Assembly: GCA_052174475.1 (NCBI GenBank) | Contig: JBQMRO010000029.1 | Span: 248,001 to 312,000, forward strand | DNA length: 64,000 nucleotides | Direction of reading: 5' to 3' | DNA from: Arsenophonus sp052174475 | Lineage (GTDB): Bacteria > Pseudomonadota > Gammaproteobacteria > Enterobacterales > Enterobacteriaceae | Part shown: positions 23,244-34,265 of the stretch, in pieces | Layout: the number at the start of each line of letters is the position of its first letter | Position numbering within the stretch: position 1 is the stretch's first letter | Program-made: the position numbers and the translations under genes | Notes under the pieces: generated by a model | Seen by the model: only the letters and a program-made list of their open reading frames with translations | Told to the model about the DNA's origin: nothing | Database searches by the model: none

Positions 23244-23654
23244 CCGTAGCTCATATGGTATGAGCAGTGCAGTTACGATGTTTTGTGGATGTTTATGATC
23301 TAAGTACTGTTTTATATTCTGCAATATGTTAATTTTTAGGGACTCATCTAGATGGAGCTCATAAGAAATCTTCTAGAAAGCGTGAATTAGATAAATCAGA
23401 AAGAGATAACAAGAGACTTAACGTGTTAACTGTCCTTTTACCAAAAAGCATTTTATGATCATCCTCTCGAAATTAATGAGGACAGACCGACTGAATTTTT
23501 CATTATACTTAAAAAGAAGACGTACACAGTAATGTATTGTACGACTTGGTCCCCAGTTGTCTTTGAATACCTAGAATTATCTATCTCTAGTTACTATTAT
23601 CCGATGTTTTGAAAAACAACAAAAGCAATCTCATTTCTTTGGATATAGCTCATT
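23244..23654 (+). mobile_element. IS91-family 5' fragment
   Basis: Homologous to the upstream module of the other IS91 copies (GGATGTTTATGATCTAAGTA onward). It contains none of the transposase itself and stops at the IS256 starting at 23655. Confidence 0.55.
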
Positions 23655-25003
23655 GAGTTATGCTTATTTCTGGTGTATGTAGTTTCGGAGGTGCTTGTGT
23701 ATCCTATTGATTAATTTATTGAATGATTTCAATAATATTGAAATGATATTCCATAAAAGTTTACCCTACAGGTAAACTTGAAACTAGATATTATTTCTGA
23801 TCTCTTGCATAAATTCATTCGTAATGGTGTGCCAGATAGCTGATAGCAGAATTGTTGAAACTGAGTTTGAAGTTATGCTGGGATAATATACTGAACACTA
23901 CCTTGTCGACGAGTGTCTATGGCAATCGTTCGTAATGGTTATTTGCTATAACGAATCATATAAACTGCTATTGGCGATATTAAGATTAAAGTGCTTAAGA
24001 TTAAGAACCACAACAGAAACGAAATATGTTTACAGTTCATTGCTTGCCATCTTATCTGAAGTTTACAAAAAGCGAAGAAGATCTGTCGCCATGAGACCGT
24101 ATAAAGCCGACAAGGTTATATCCACCAGTAATTTTACGAACATCCTGAGCCGCATTTAGGCAAAAGAACATTTTCTCCATTTAGTATCATCAGCAAACTT
24201 AAACAGTAATGACTTAAAGAGCATAGGTAATGATAGCTGCATGATTTAAGCGATACGCTACGTTTATTTCTTGGCTATAAAGGGATATTGCCCGCTCTGT
24301 CAGATATCCTGATTGCCTTTGCATGCTGCTTATTATCGACGGTATTATGCATGGATAATAGGAGCTTATTGCGGTTAAAAATTCTTATCAATAGTTAGAA
24401 GCTAACTGAGTCAAACTTCTCAATACCCTGAGACTTTGTAGCTTAACTATATCTCTCAGGTTTGTAACGGTGGATTGGATACCATTATTTTTTAATGGAA
24501 TGGCAAAGATATTTAATGACACAAAATATTAACTCTGTTGTGGTATGAAAAATAGCTAATACACTGGTTTCACTCCTCAAAGACATACAACAAAAAGTTA
24601 AGGTGAGCTTTAGGGGTGTCGCTGGATAGCAGAGATCCGCTGATATTGCTGATAAAGTTTTTAATGCTTTATTGGCAATATTTTCAGCGTATTATGCAGA
24701 GATAAAAGTATGATGAAAAAAAATAGAGAAGAGCTGCTGACACTCTGTAGTTTCCCGTCAAGCTCAGTATACGTCAATAAGAGCAAGAAATCTAACGCCG
24801 AAAAGCATTGTAGTTAGAGAAAAAGAATTATTTCAATGCTATTTAAGCTGCTTCCGTTTGGTCAAAAAAGCCGGAAGTTGCTCAGGAAAGTTTAACCTGC
24901 TAACTTTGGGTGGTAATAACATAAAATTTTAAGGATAGAGAATAGATTTACGAAGTATCAGAGTGGAACATATCCTGACCAGGATATGCTTTACTAATAA
25001 CTC
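23655..25003 (+). mobile_element. decayed IS256-family element
   Basis: Starts at GAGTTATGCTTATTTCTGG, one of the best preserved ends, and finishes at the complement of GAGTTATTAGTAAAGC. The plus-strand transposase is broken throughout. It ends 85 bases past the pta stop. The open frame at 23935-24159 is a fragment of it. Confidence 0.75.
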
Positions 25004-25035
25004 TTAAGTTTAGTTTTAATTAAATATTAGTCAAT

Positions 25036-25063
25036 AAAAAGCTGAAACATAATGTGACTTCAG
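25036..25063 (-). terminator. possible pta terminator
   Basis: On the minus strand CTGAA and TTCAG pair around a 12-base loop and are followed by CTTTTT. It is located 26-53 bases past the pta stop. The stem is short, so the call is weak. Confidence 0.4.
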
Positions 25064-25088
25064 GTTTTTAGGTTAGATAGAAAATAAA

Positions 25089-27227
25089 TTATTTTTGATT
25101 TTTTGTTGCTTGAATAGCAGTAATGGCAATGCTATAAACAATATCATCCACGAGTGCGCCACGGGATAAGTCATTAACTGGTTTACGTATACCTTGTAGC
25201 ATTGGGCCGATAGAAAGAAGATTAGCTGAGCGTTGTACCGCTTTATAAGTGGTGTTACCAGTATTGAGATCTGGGAAAATAAACACTGTAGCTTGGCCGG
25301 CTACAGGTGAATTTGGTGCTTTAGATTTAGCTATATCGGCAATAATGGCAGCATCATATTGTAATGGTCCGTCAACTATCAAATCTGGGCGTTTTTCTTT
25401 TACTAAACTGGTTGCTTTACGCACCTTATCTACATCACTGCCGGCACTGGAGTTACCGGTAGAATAAGAGATCATTGCCACGCGTGGCTCGATACCAAAT
25501 GCTTTAGCAGAGTCAGCGGACTGAATAGCGATTTCCGATAATTGTTTAGCTGTTGGGTTTGGATTTATTGCGCAGTCACCATAAACTAATACCTGCTCAG
25601 GTAACAGCATAAAAAATATAGAGGAGACAATTGAGTTACTTAGTGCAGTTTTTATCAGTTGCAATGCTGGGCGAATAGTGTTGGCTGTAGTATGAGCAGC
25701 GCCAGAAACTAAACCATCAACCTCATTTTTTTCCAGCATCATCGTACCTAACACCACATTATCTTCTAACTGTTTGTGTGCGATAATTTTAGTCATGCCT
25801 TTATTTTTGCGCAGTTCAATTAAACGTTCAACATAATTTTTCTGTATTGATTTAGGTAGCACAATTTCAATACCTGCTCCTAATTCAACCCCCTGAGTTG
25901 CAGCAACTTGTTTTATTTCATCAGGCTCACCCAGTAAAATACAAGTACTAATGCTTCTTTCCGCACAAATAGCTGCCGCTTTTATTGTACGTGGTTCATT
26001 ACCTTCTGGTAGTACGATACGTTTGTTAGCTTTACGCGCTAGCTCTATTAATTGATAACGAAAAGCCGACGGTGATAGCCGTTTTTGGCGTTCTGAATCA
26101 ATATTTAGTGAACTGATCCATTTTTGATCGATATGTAAAGCGACATGGTTTTGGATTTTTTCAATTCGCTCATGATCATCTGGATATACTTCTAAGCTGA
26201 AACTTTGTAAACTTAATAAAGTTTGATAGGTATTGGCATCTACTATAATTACAGGTAAACCTGTTTTGAAAGCATGATGACAGAGATCGTATATCTGTTT
26301 AGCAATCGGGTAACCGCCGGTTAAAAGTAATGCGCCAATTTCAATGCCATTCATAGTGGCTAAACAGGTAGATACAATAACATCAGAGCGATCAGAAGAG
26401 GTCACCAGCAATGTGCCAGGACGAAAGAGCTCAACTATATTTGCTACACTGCTGTAACAGAAAATAACCGATTTTATGCGTCGAGTTTGTAGTGCACCTT
26501 CATTGATGATATCGGCATTTAGATGGTTCGCAATATCGATACCACGAGCGGTTATCAGATCAAAATTCCACGGAATACAACCCAATATTGGAAGAGGACT
26601 ATTATTAATTAACATTTTTCTATCAATTTTTGTGATTCTGTCTTTTGTTGATTCATCAAATATTTCAAATAAATTGGAACAAATACGGCCATGTTTATTA
26701 ACTGGTGCATTGAATTTATTAATAATTACCCCAATAATATTTTTATTTTGTCTACCACCAAACTCTCTGCGAACTAATTCAATGCGTTCTTTTAACTGTT
26801 CTTGTGTATTATTAGCTAGCACAGTGACAAAAATAACGTCAGCATCCAGAGTTTTGGCAATATCATAATTTAACGATTGAACAAAAGAATGCTTACAGGT
26901 AGGCACTAAACCTTCGATTAGAATAACTTTAGCTGGTTGCGTATTGTTATAATAACGGGCAACAATTTCCTCCATTAAGATATCTTTTTGATTATTAGCC
27001 AACATAGATTCAACATAACTCATTTTTAATGGTTCAGCGACTCGAATGTTAGAATGAGAGCGTAATATTTCAATTATTTGATCTTTATTAGCAAAACAAG
27101 ATTGAGAAATGGGTTTAAAAACCGTTAGACTAATTCCTTTTTGCTTCATTAAACGGATGATCCCTAAACTAACGCTAGTTAAGCCAACGCTAACGTTAGT
27201 GGGTATTAACATTATTGTACGGGACAC
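25089..27227 (-). CDS. pta: phosphate acetyltransferase
   Basis: Converts acetyl-CoA and phosphate to acetyl phosphate and CoA, the first step of the Pta-AckA acetate pathway. 712 residues, full length for the long enterobacterial form (E. coli 714). The N-terminal P-loop-like domain reads IMLIPTNVSVGLTS. A central DRTGG-type regulatory domain follows (around 220-340, with ALLLTGG). The C-terminal catalytic domain (about 385-712) has IVLPEGNEPRT, SGAAHTTANTIRP and NTGNTTYKAVQRSA. I place the start at GTG 27225-27227, preceded by AGAGG at six bases and matching the E. coli N-terminus; the longer frame to 27251 begins only at TTG. It lies downstream of ackA in the same direction, as in E. coli. 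Intact. Confidence 0.95.
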   Translation of the reverse strand: MSRTIMLIPTNVSVGLTSVSLGIIRLMKQKGISLTVFKPISQSCFANKDQIIEILRSHSNIRVAEPLKMSYVESMLANNQKDILMEEIVARYYNNTQPAKVILIEGLVPTCKHSFVQSLNYDIAKTLDADVIFVTVLANNTQEQLKERIELVRREFGGRQNKNIIGVIINKFNAPVNKHGRICSNLFEIFDESTKDRITKIDRKMLINNSPLPILGCIPWNFDLITARGIDIANHLNADIINEGALQTRRIKSVIFCYSSVANIVELFRPGTLLVTSSDRSDVIVSTCLATMNGIEIGALLLTGGYPIAKQIYDLCHHAFKTGLPVIIVDANTYQTLLSLQSFSLEVYPDDHERIEKIQNHVALHIDQKWISSLNIDSERQKRLSPSAFRYQLIELARKANKRIVLPEGNEPRTIKAAAICAERSISTCILLGEPDEIKQVAATQGVELGAGIEIVLPKSIQKNYVERLIELRKNKGMTKIIAHKQLEDNVVLGTMMLEKNEVDGLVSGAAHTTANTIRPALQLIKTALSNSIVSSIFFMLLPEQVLVYGDCAINPNPTAKQLSEIAIQSADSAKAFGIEPRVAMISYSTGNSSAGSDVDKVRKATSLVKEKRPDLIVDGPLQYDAAIIADIAKSKAPNSPVAGQATVFIFPDLNTGNTTYKAVQRSANLLSIGPMLQGIRKPVNDLSRGALVDDIVYSIAITAIQATKNQK

Positions 27228-27301
27228 AGGGTACCTCTTTAGCAATTGCAAGATATTTAACTCAGTACTGATAATATATGAACTGGCAGTTTCTAATTTA
27301 T

Positions 27302-28504
27302 TTATTCTGTTAGGCGACTTACGTCCTGAGCAATAACTAACTCTTCATTGGTTGGAATAACTAATGCAGGAATACTATCGTCCGTTGTAATATTGCCTGA
27401 TTTTCCAAAACGGGCAGCTAAGTTTCGTTCGTGATCATATTTTATGCCAATTAAAGATAATTTTTTTAGAGTTAATTCACGTACCAGAGCTGAATTTTCG
27501 CCTATACCACCAGTAAAAATAATAGCATCTAGTCGTCCTTCCATTAATACACAATAAGCTGCAATATATTTAGCTAAACGATGACAATAGACATCCATTG
27601 CCCGCTTTGCATTTGCTTTAGTATTATAATTCTCTTCAATATAACGACAATCGTTGGTAACTTCAGTTAATCCAAGTATGCCAGATTCTTTGGTTAATAA
27701 TGTATTGATCTTATCAACACTCATACCTAATGCGTCATGAAGGTGGAATACAATAGCAGGATCGATATCACCACTTCGGGTTCCCATTACTAAGCCCTCT
27801 AGCGGTGTGAGACCCATCGATGTATCAACAGATTGCCCATTGACTATAGCGGTAACCGATCCGCCATTGCCCAAATGACTTGTGATCACATTCAATTCAT
27901 TGATTGATTTATTTAGTTTTTTAGCTGCTTGCTGAGAAACATAATAATGGCTGGTACCGTGTGCGCCATAGCGACGGATGCCATAATCTTGGTAAAGATT
28001 ATAAGGCAGAGCATATAAATAAGCTTCAATTGGCATTGTCTGATGAAAGGCGGTATCAAATACAGCAACATGTTTGTCATTTAAATGTGGAAATGCTTTT
28101 TTAGCTTCTTCAAATCCAGTAATGCCGGCAGGATTATGTAATGGAGCAAATGGAATGGATGCTTTGATACCTTCAACGACTTCATCATTAATAATAACTG
28201 ACTTGATAAATTTTTCACCGCCATGAACAATACGATGACCAATAGCAGAAATTGCTTGAGATAATTCTGGTTTTTGAATAAGAATTTTATTAACGATGAA
28301 AACCATCGCTTCACTGTGGGCAGCGCCTGTACCTAAAGCAGCTTTATTTTTAGTGCTATCTATTTTCCATTTAATGCAGGCTTCTGGTAGATAAAAATAT
28401 TCTGCTAAACCAGATAGTTGTTCTTCACTGTTAACCGGATCAATGATAGTAAATTTAAGAGAAGAGCTACCGCAATTGAGGACAAGTATCAGCTTACTTG
28501 ACAT
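27302..28504 (-). CDS. ackA: acetate kinase
   Basis: Transfers phosphate from acetyl phosphate to ADP, giving ATP and acetate. 400 residues, exactly the enterobacterial length. ASKHA-fold motifs are intact: the N-terminal VLNCGSSSLKF, the catalytic-region GHRIVHGG, GTSHYYVS, HLGNGGSVTAI, and FTGGIGENSA near residue 330. The start ATG is preceded by AGG at seven bases. Together with pta (75 bases downstream from the chosen GTG) it supplies substrate-level ATP, complementing the ATP synthase elsewhere in the window. Upstream is the divergent pseudogene yfbV. Confidence 0.97.
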   Translation of the reverse strand: MSSKLILVLNCGSSSLKFTIIDPVNSEEQLSGLAEYFYLPEACIKWKIDSTKNKAALGTGAAHSEAMVFIVNKILIQKPELSQAISAIGHRIVHGGEKFIKSVIINDEVVEGIKASIPFAPLHNPAGITGFEEAKKAFPHLNDKHVAVFDTAFHQTMPIEAYLYALPYNLYQDYGIRRYGAHGTSHYYVSQQAAKKLNKSINELNVITSHLGNGGSVTAIVNGQSVDTSMGLTPLEGLVMGTRSGDIDPAIVFHLHDALGMSVDKINTLLTKESGILGLTEVTNDCRYIEENYNTKANAKRAMDVYCHRLAKYIAAYCVLMEGRLDAIIFTGGIGENSALVRELTLKKLSLIGIKYDHERNLAARFGKSGNITTDDSIPALVIPTNEELVIAQDVSRLTE

Positions 28505-28634
28505 AAAATTACCTACTATATCGTTATCATTAAGTCTTCTTTTTTAGATTAATCAGGAAGACTAGAGTTAATAAATATCAATCCCATAGAATGGTAGTAA
28601 CCTTGTTTAATCTCAGAGATCATATTGAATGATT

Positions 28635-28664
28635 AATATCATAATTAGTAAATATTATGATATT
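28635..28664. repeat. perfect 11-bp inverted repeat upstream of ackA
   Basis: AATATCATAAT, eight bases, ATTATGATATT, within the divergent ackA-yfbV intergenic region and 131 bases before ackA. It could be an operator or a chance dyad in AT-rich DNA. Confidence 0.5.
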
Positions 28665-28776
28665 TTAATGGTTTTTTGATTAAATAATTACGTTTGCAAT
28701 GTTGATATTAAATATCCAATATAATATTGATATTATGGATTAAAAATATATTTTTAGACTAAATATATATTTTATA

Positions 28777-28804
28777 TTTTATAAGTTTTTTATAACTTAT
28801 AAAA
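28777..28804. repeat. second perfect 11-bp inverted repeat
   Basis: TTTTATAAGTT, six bases, AACTTATAAAA. Related half-site words (AAAGTTATAG, TTTATAAAAC) follow at once. It lies between ackA and the yfbV pseudogene. Confidence 0.45.
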
Positions 28805-28919
28805 GTTATAGTTTATAAAACAACTAATGTTGACTTATAAATTTTACTAAAAAGATATTGTGCTTTATACATTTTTTAAATTTTGCATGATAAATAGATT
28901 GAAGTCATCTGAAACATTA

Positions 28920-29340
28920 ATGAATACGATACAGAAACGACGACCATTTAGTTTCTCACAAAAATTGAAACTAGGCCTCAGTCTCCTCCTAAAATATTTC
29001 TCCATTATAAAAATATTTGATTTCTATTTTTTTTTGAAAATCAATTGAGATTACTGTACTAGCTGATTTTGGATTCGTTATATGCTTGCTGTTTCTGTTT
29101 TTTTACTCTTACCTGTCAGAATTTGTATTGGATGGTCAGCTAAAGTCAGCTATAGCTACAGCGTTTTTGTTTGTAGCTTAATTTTGTTAGGGATTAAGTT
29201 GTTAAGGAAATGTTCAGTTACGCCATTACCATCAGTATTACTGAGTTGGTTTTATGAAAAACGCAAAAACTTAATCAACCAGGAATTACCATGAACACCA
29301 GTTAAAGAAACGTTGCCTTATTAGGTATTAGGAATAAATA
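28920..29340 (+). pseudogene. yfbV: yfbV (UPF0208 membrane protein) remnant
   Basis: The best preserved part reads CSVTPLPSVLLSWFYEKRKN, matching [20 protein letters not shown] of E. coli YfbV. Two hydrophobic stretches precede it. A frame break near 29048 and the stop at 29294 truncate the protein, and the E. coli C-terminal helix is lost. The position, divergent from ackA, is the same as in E. coli. Confidence 0.8.
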
Positions 29341-29565
29341 ATTACATCGCTCTTTTATTAATGTTAGATAACATAATTTAGTGGTTAGTTAATTAATTTA
29401 TTAGTAGTAGCTATGATTAGTAATTAAAAAAATATATTTTAATTGGTGAAGATAGAAAAGCCTTTTTAGATCAATAAAAGATAAATTATCCTCATAAAAT
29501 GGTAGAGAAATGGAGGTAATATGATTATTTAGCAAATTTCTAGTTATGAGATAGTCACAATAAAA

Positions 29566-30054
29566 ATGATCAATACGCAAGCTTAATTTTATCTAACCAG
29601 TATTAAATACTAGTTACACATGATCCGGGTAATGCCAAACATTATCAGTGCTTACCCAACTATCATTTGGTAGTTTTGTTTTTTAAATAAAAGAGTTAAC
29701 ACCGGATTTTGTTGAGTTATCAGAAGAAATTATCATACCATAATTGATATTATGGAAATATATTATCTCTTATAAGTTTCCAGAAGAAGAGCTTCCTATT
29801 TATCATTAAGATCATGAATAGAAGAGTTATCTTTTTAAGATTTGATACTATTACCGAGGCATTATTAATCTTAATTATCTTTGTTTTTTGGTTAAAAGTG
29901 AACTGGCTATCGTTATTTTATTACTGGTAGCTATGATTTTAATATTCAATCACTGATGTAGGGTAAGTATCTGAGAATGTCAGAAGTTTTGACATCTTAT
30001 GTGCATCAATATTATTTTTATGCAGTAGAAATTAATTAAATTATTAATACTTAA
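29566..30054 (+). pseudogene. yfbU: yfbU remnant
   Basis: Across several frameshifts and stops the plus strand gives MINTQ, LILSNQY, THDPGNAKHYQ, TIIDIMEIYY, RRVIFLRFDTITEA and a C-terminal stretch ending AVEIN-stop-IINT. These align in order with E. coli YfbU (MTNAQRLILSNQY, LDPANAERYR, TIIDIMEMYH, RRVTFLGFDAATEA, SANEINQIINA). The whole gene length is present but it cannot encode the protein. Confidence 0.8.
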
Positions 30055-30072
30055 TTTATTTAAGGAGTATCA

Positions 30073-30624
30073 ATGGTATTAAACATAAGGGATTTTGTTT
30101 TATTTGGATGCACGTTGATTAATTCATTACATAATATTGAGAATTATTGGTGATAATTTAGTCATTTGACCTGGTATATTAAAATAGATATTTACACTAT
30201 TTTTACAGTAAACTGAAAAAAATTTATATATGTTATATTATAAAATAATATAAAAGCTAAAATTGATGAAATTTTTATTGGCTAGAAAAAGTTAAAAGCA
30301 AGTAATAAGACATGTGTATAAGTGCGCTAACTAGCAGAATTGATGTATTTGAATAACTAATGCAAGTTGCTATATTATGAGAAATAGTGACTCTTCTGAC
30401 ACAGCGCAGATTGCTTTTAATTGTAGTAAAGTTTCAGGCTTCCGGAAAGCCTGAACACTGTATCCTTATTGAAGGGGTTAAAAATATAAATCTCAGTTTT
30501 ATCTTTTTTTACTTGGTGTACAATTACTAAATTTATTGCCTGAATGGCTGTGTTGCGATTGAAAAGATGCACAGGTCTTTTTAGATGCCTATTGCCAAGC
30601 AATCGCTACTTATGTGTCAGCATG
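30073..30624 (+). pseudogene. yfbT: yfbT (HAD sugar phosphatase) remnant
   Basis: The start reads MVLNIRDFVLFGCTLINSLH, aligning with FLFDLDGTLVDSLP of E. coli YfbT, but the catalytic DxD aspartates are lost. Further on come GKPEH and LGVQLLNLLPEW, then DAQVFLDAYCQAIATYV, matching GKPEPDAYLLGAQLLGLAPQE and the DAPAGVLSGLAAGCHVIAV region. Stops and frameshifts are present. It follows yfbU by 18 bases, as in E. coli gene order. Confidence 0.75.
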
Positions 30625-30954
30625 AGTGAGATGGAAGAATAAATTTTACTAATTATAAAATTAGTACTGAATTAAGAATTTTAAATTTAGATGGTTAACA
30701 TATTTTTATTTTTGAATCATCAGAAATAAAAATATGTTAAATTCTTATATTAGATCGACGAATTTGCGTTATTTACGGTAAATTAGATCTATTAGTAGAC
30801 TTAATTTGAGGTTATTAGAATACCCAAATGCTGGTGTTTTATTAATTTTACTGCTAATAAAAGTCACTTTTATGATTAAAAAGATCTGTATTGATATTCT
30901 TATATTATTAGTCATTGTAGCTTTAGTATTAACTGCTAGCTAGAATACTACGCT

Positions 30955-33900
30955 GATTCTAAGAAGTTCATGACCTAAATACTATTTTATATTTTAGGTA
31001 TCTAAATTCCTTCAGGAATTAATTCAAATAGCTCGGAACAAATGTCGTTGAAACCGTAAAACCAGAAAATTATGGTGACTTACTTATAACTTAACGTGTT
31101 ATATATTTCTTGCTTTATCCAAAGCACTTTAAAAATCTTATTTTAACCGAAAATATTATGGTAAGATCATTAAGTTTTTATGACCCCCCTAAAAAAAGCT
31201 ATACAGAATATTTTTAACTCGTCCTTTTTTTTAATTTTTCTTGATACGTAAATTACTTACAGATAATGATGCATTTATCTGTTTTTTTAAAAAACTATCA
31301 TGCCAAGCTAATGGGGGGTGCTTAGATATGACTGCACTTAGAGAATCTCCCTAAAATATGCTTGACATGAATTTATCACTTATACGGAACTTGATGATTA
31401 TCACCACTGTTTCTTTTGCTTTATGCAACAAGAGCATGGATGACTGAGTTTAACAGTCTTGACGAATGCGAACAGAATGAGTATTAGTGCTTTGCTAGTA
31501 AAGCAATTCATAGATATATATATTAAATATATCTTCATTAGGCTGCTGAACTGTTTTTCAGCATTAATGACAACCAGATCAATTTCTTGAAAACACGATG
31601 AAAGTGTCAGTTTTTAAATCTATCTATTGCTGTTGAGCAAATGCTAAACTGCGCATTTGTGCTATAAGTTATTAGCAAATCTGGTATCTGATGTTCAGAT
31701 TCCGCTCTACTTTAATCCTTTACAAATTTATTCTCAATCCGTAAATTACATGGATGTTTGCTATCTTAGTATCCAAATAGGCTAATCTTCTTAGCGCAAT
31801 TTACAGGTTTTCTGAGTAGATTGTAGTAATTCAGATACTATTGAAATAGTTGCTTTTCTTGAACAAGAGTGTTTCGAGCATTAATTTCATAGCTTTAGTA
31901 TCGCGAAAGTTGATTCAATCGGATTCGTCGTTCTTATTGGCACTCAGTGAACTGATAGGGCGGTATAGAATGCCGCCAGCTCTTCTCGATTTTTTCATTA
32001 TTCTTTTATAACTGAAGGGTACGTTAAAACCTTGCCAACAAAATATCAAGAGCTTTATTAGCGGCATCGTGGTTCTCTGCTAACTATATCTCCTTTCCTG
32101 CAAAGCTCACCTTTAACTTTTAGTTGAATGTCTTTGAGGAGTAAAGATGCTACATCAGCTATTTTATGCACCCAACAACATTGGTGCTGTACGCCTGGGA
32201 ACATCTTTGTCACTGCACTCAAAATTAATTCTACCGTCTCCCGTAGAAATCCTGAAAATACAGTTAAGTAATCCACTCGCAGGTAATTAAGAAGTTTAGT
32301 CCAGTGTGCTTTTTTGACTCTTGATAAACCATCTTTAACTACAACCACTACTTACATTCAATGCAGTGCCGCCGATAATGAGCAATAGGCCATTGTCGAT
32401 TAGCTTGACTGACAAAACGGTATATATCATCGACTAAAGAAATAAACGTAGCATGTATCCGCTTAAATTACGCAGCTGTCATTTCCTGAGCTCTTCAAAC
32501 ATCGGTGTTTTAGTTTGCTTATGGCATTTTGGGAAAAGATCATCTGCTTTTCATCGAAAAAAGCTCTATAGCTTCCTAAAAATCACCAATGGATAATTCC
32601 TTACATATACAATGCCCATGGTAGCAACTTTTATACTTTTTATATACTTCAGATAAGGAAGAAATGAGTTCTTGAAAGATATTCTGTAGCTATTGTGATC
32701 CCAATTAATCTTAGATACTTTAATCTTAACATCACCAACATTAGTCTTGTACGTTCGCACTAATAAATAACCGTTACGATCGATGACATGCGATCCAGAT
32801 GCCAACAAGGCAACGTTCAGCACGTTATCGCAGCATCTCTGATAGCTTATCATCAACAATGATGCTTATTAACTGCCTCTGAGATTATTACGAATGAGTT
32901 CATGTAAGGGATCAGAGATAATATCTGGTTTTGTGAATACCTTCCTATGGAAGACTTTTCATGGCATATATCTCTGTTGTTGAAATCATTACAAAATAAA
33001 TCAGTAGGATTTATGCTAGCATCTCCGAGATTTCATACACTAGAAATAAGTATAACTCTGTTTCATGGGTACCCAGTGCTACTCCTATATCTCTCGTTAA
33101 TGTTTCCGCAACTGTTTTTTCTAAATCTATAAGTTAAAAGCCTGCAGTTCATACGGCGTCAATGCTACTGATCACTGTTAGAATAATAGGTTTGCATTTT
33201 ATACGACTTCAACTCGCAATACATTGCTTTTACTATCTCTCATTTTCTTTAGCCTGTTTTCAAAAATAACTATCGCTTACTGCACTATGTTGCAGTTGGG
33301 TACGTAAACAGGGTATCAAAGTTGGTATCTTCTCTGCCTTGTATATTGATGACTAATAACTTAATCAACATCTTCCTATTCATATCTCTATTACCAGTGT
33401 CGATCTGAATATTAAACATTCTGTATGGAATGAAGTGTTTTTAAAAAAAAGAACAGCTAAAAAATCTGGTGAAGTGCTGTTATTCGGATTCTGTGTAACA
33501 ACTATGACTTGATAAATCTCAGTGTCTTCCTATTCTTTATCATATCTACGCTATAATAAGTGCTGTCGTTACTTGAAGCAGCAGTACTAATGTTACTAAA
33601 AAATACACATTTCATTAAAAATATGGAAGTGGTGGCATAGCATGAAATGTCTATGACACCATCTTAAATGCTCTAGTATCCACGTTAAAACTATAGTATT
33701 CCCGAGAGGGAGAAGTGGTTACGTCATGATTATGAATCATACTCAATAACATCGACGTTAGTCCCTAAAATAGGAAGAGATCATCTGGCGCTATATTAAT
33801 CATATTCCAGTGAGATATTTTAAGATAGTTTATTATTATGATTTTTTGTTTAATCATAAATTATGATACGCTATATCACCGAAGGTGTATGTAGCTGTGA

Positions 33901-34265
33901 AGATGAGATAGTAGCAAAAAACAAGAAAAACAGGAGTTTTGCTCGTTTTAATAAAAGTATCTCTGAGTGCAGATCCATATAAATGCATTCTATCTGTGGT
34001 AATAGGCTACTTGTATGGACAATCAGCTTGATAAGTAGATAACAGAATTGTTCTTAAAAAGAATGCGTAAAATGAAAAACGATGGTTATTAAGACAAATC
34101 CTATGCTTAATATCTCTAAAATTAGAGTAATAGATCAAAGAATACATACTTCGATGAAATCTGTTACTTACAATAGACTCAATTAAACTAATTATATTTG
34201 CTTTTAATAAATAGGAGTCACTTTTAGTTTTTAGTTAAATAGCGATCAATTTCCTAAACATGAAC
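30955..34265 (+). mobile_element. IS91-family element within yfbS, itself split
   Basis: Its left part (30955-31665) matches the upstream module of the other IS91 copies. Its right part (33059-34265) carries the transposase remnants; for example, around 33370-33440 come the positions of HISVT and LDIK. An IS256 fills the middle. The right end reads GCGATCAATTTCCTAAACAT, like the right ends at 6403 and 61204. No intact frame. Confidence 0.65.
31666..33058 (-). mobile_element. decayed IS256-family element inside IS91
   Basis: The most readable IS256 copy. The minus-strand fragment at 32058-32348 gives VKDGLSRVKKAHWTKLL, then MFPGVQHQCCWVHKIADV. This matches the DGLSGLPEA-like and FPxTRHQRCWVHKTANV segments that define IS256/Mutator transposases. 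The ends are AAGTTATTAGCAAATCTGG on the left and AGAAATAAGTATAACTC on the right. Frames are broken elsewhere. Confidence 0.85.

Noticed and set aside
28081..28314. 77-codon minus-strand open frame
   Set aside because: It lies inside ackA in another frame and has no independent support.
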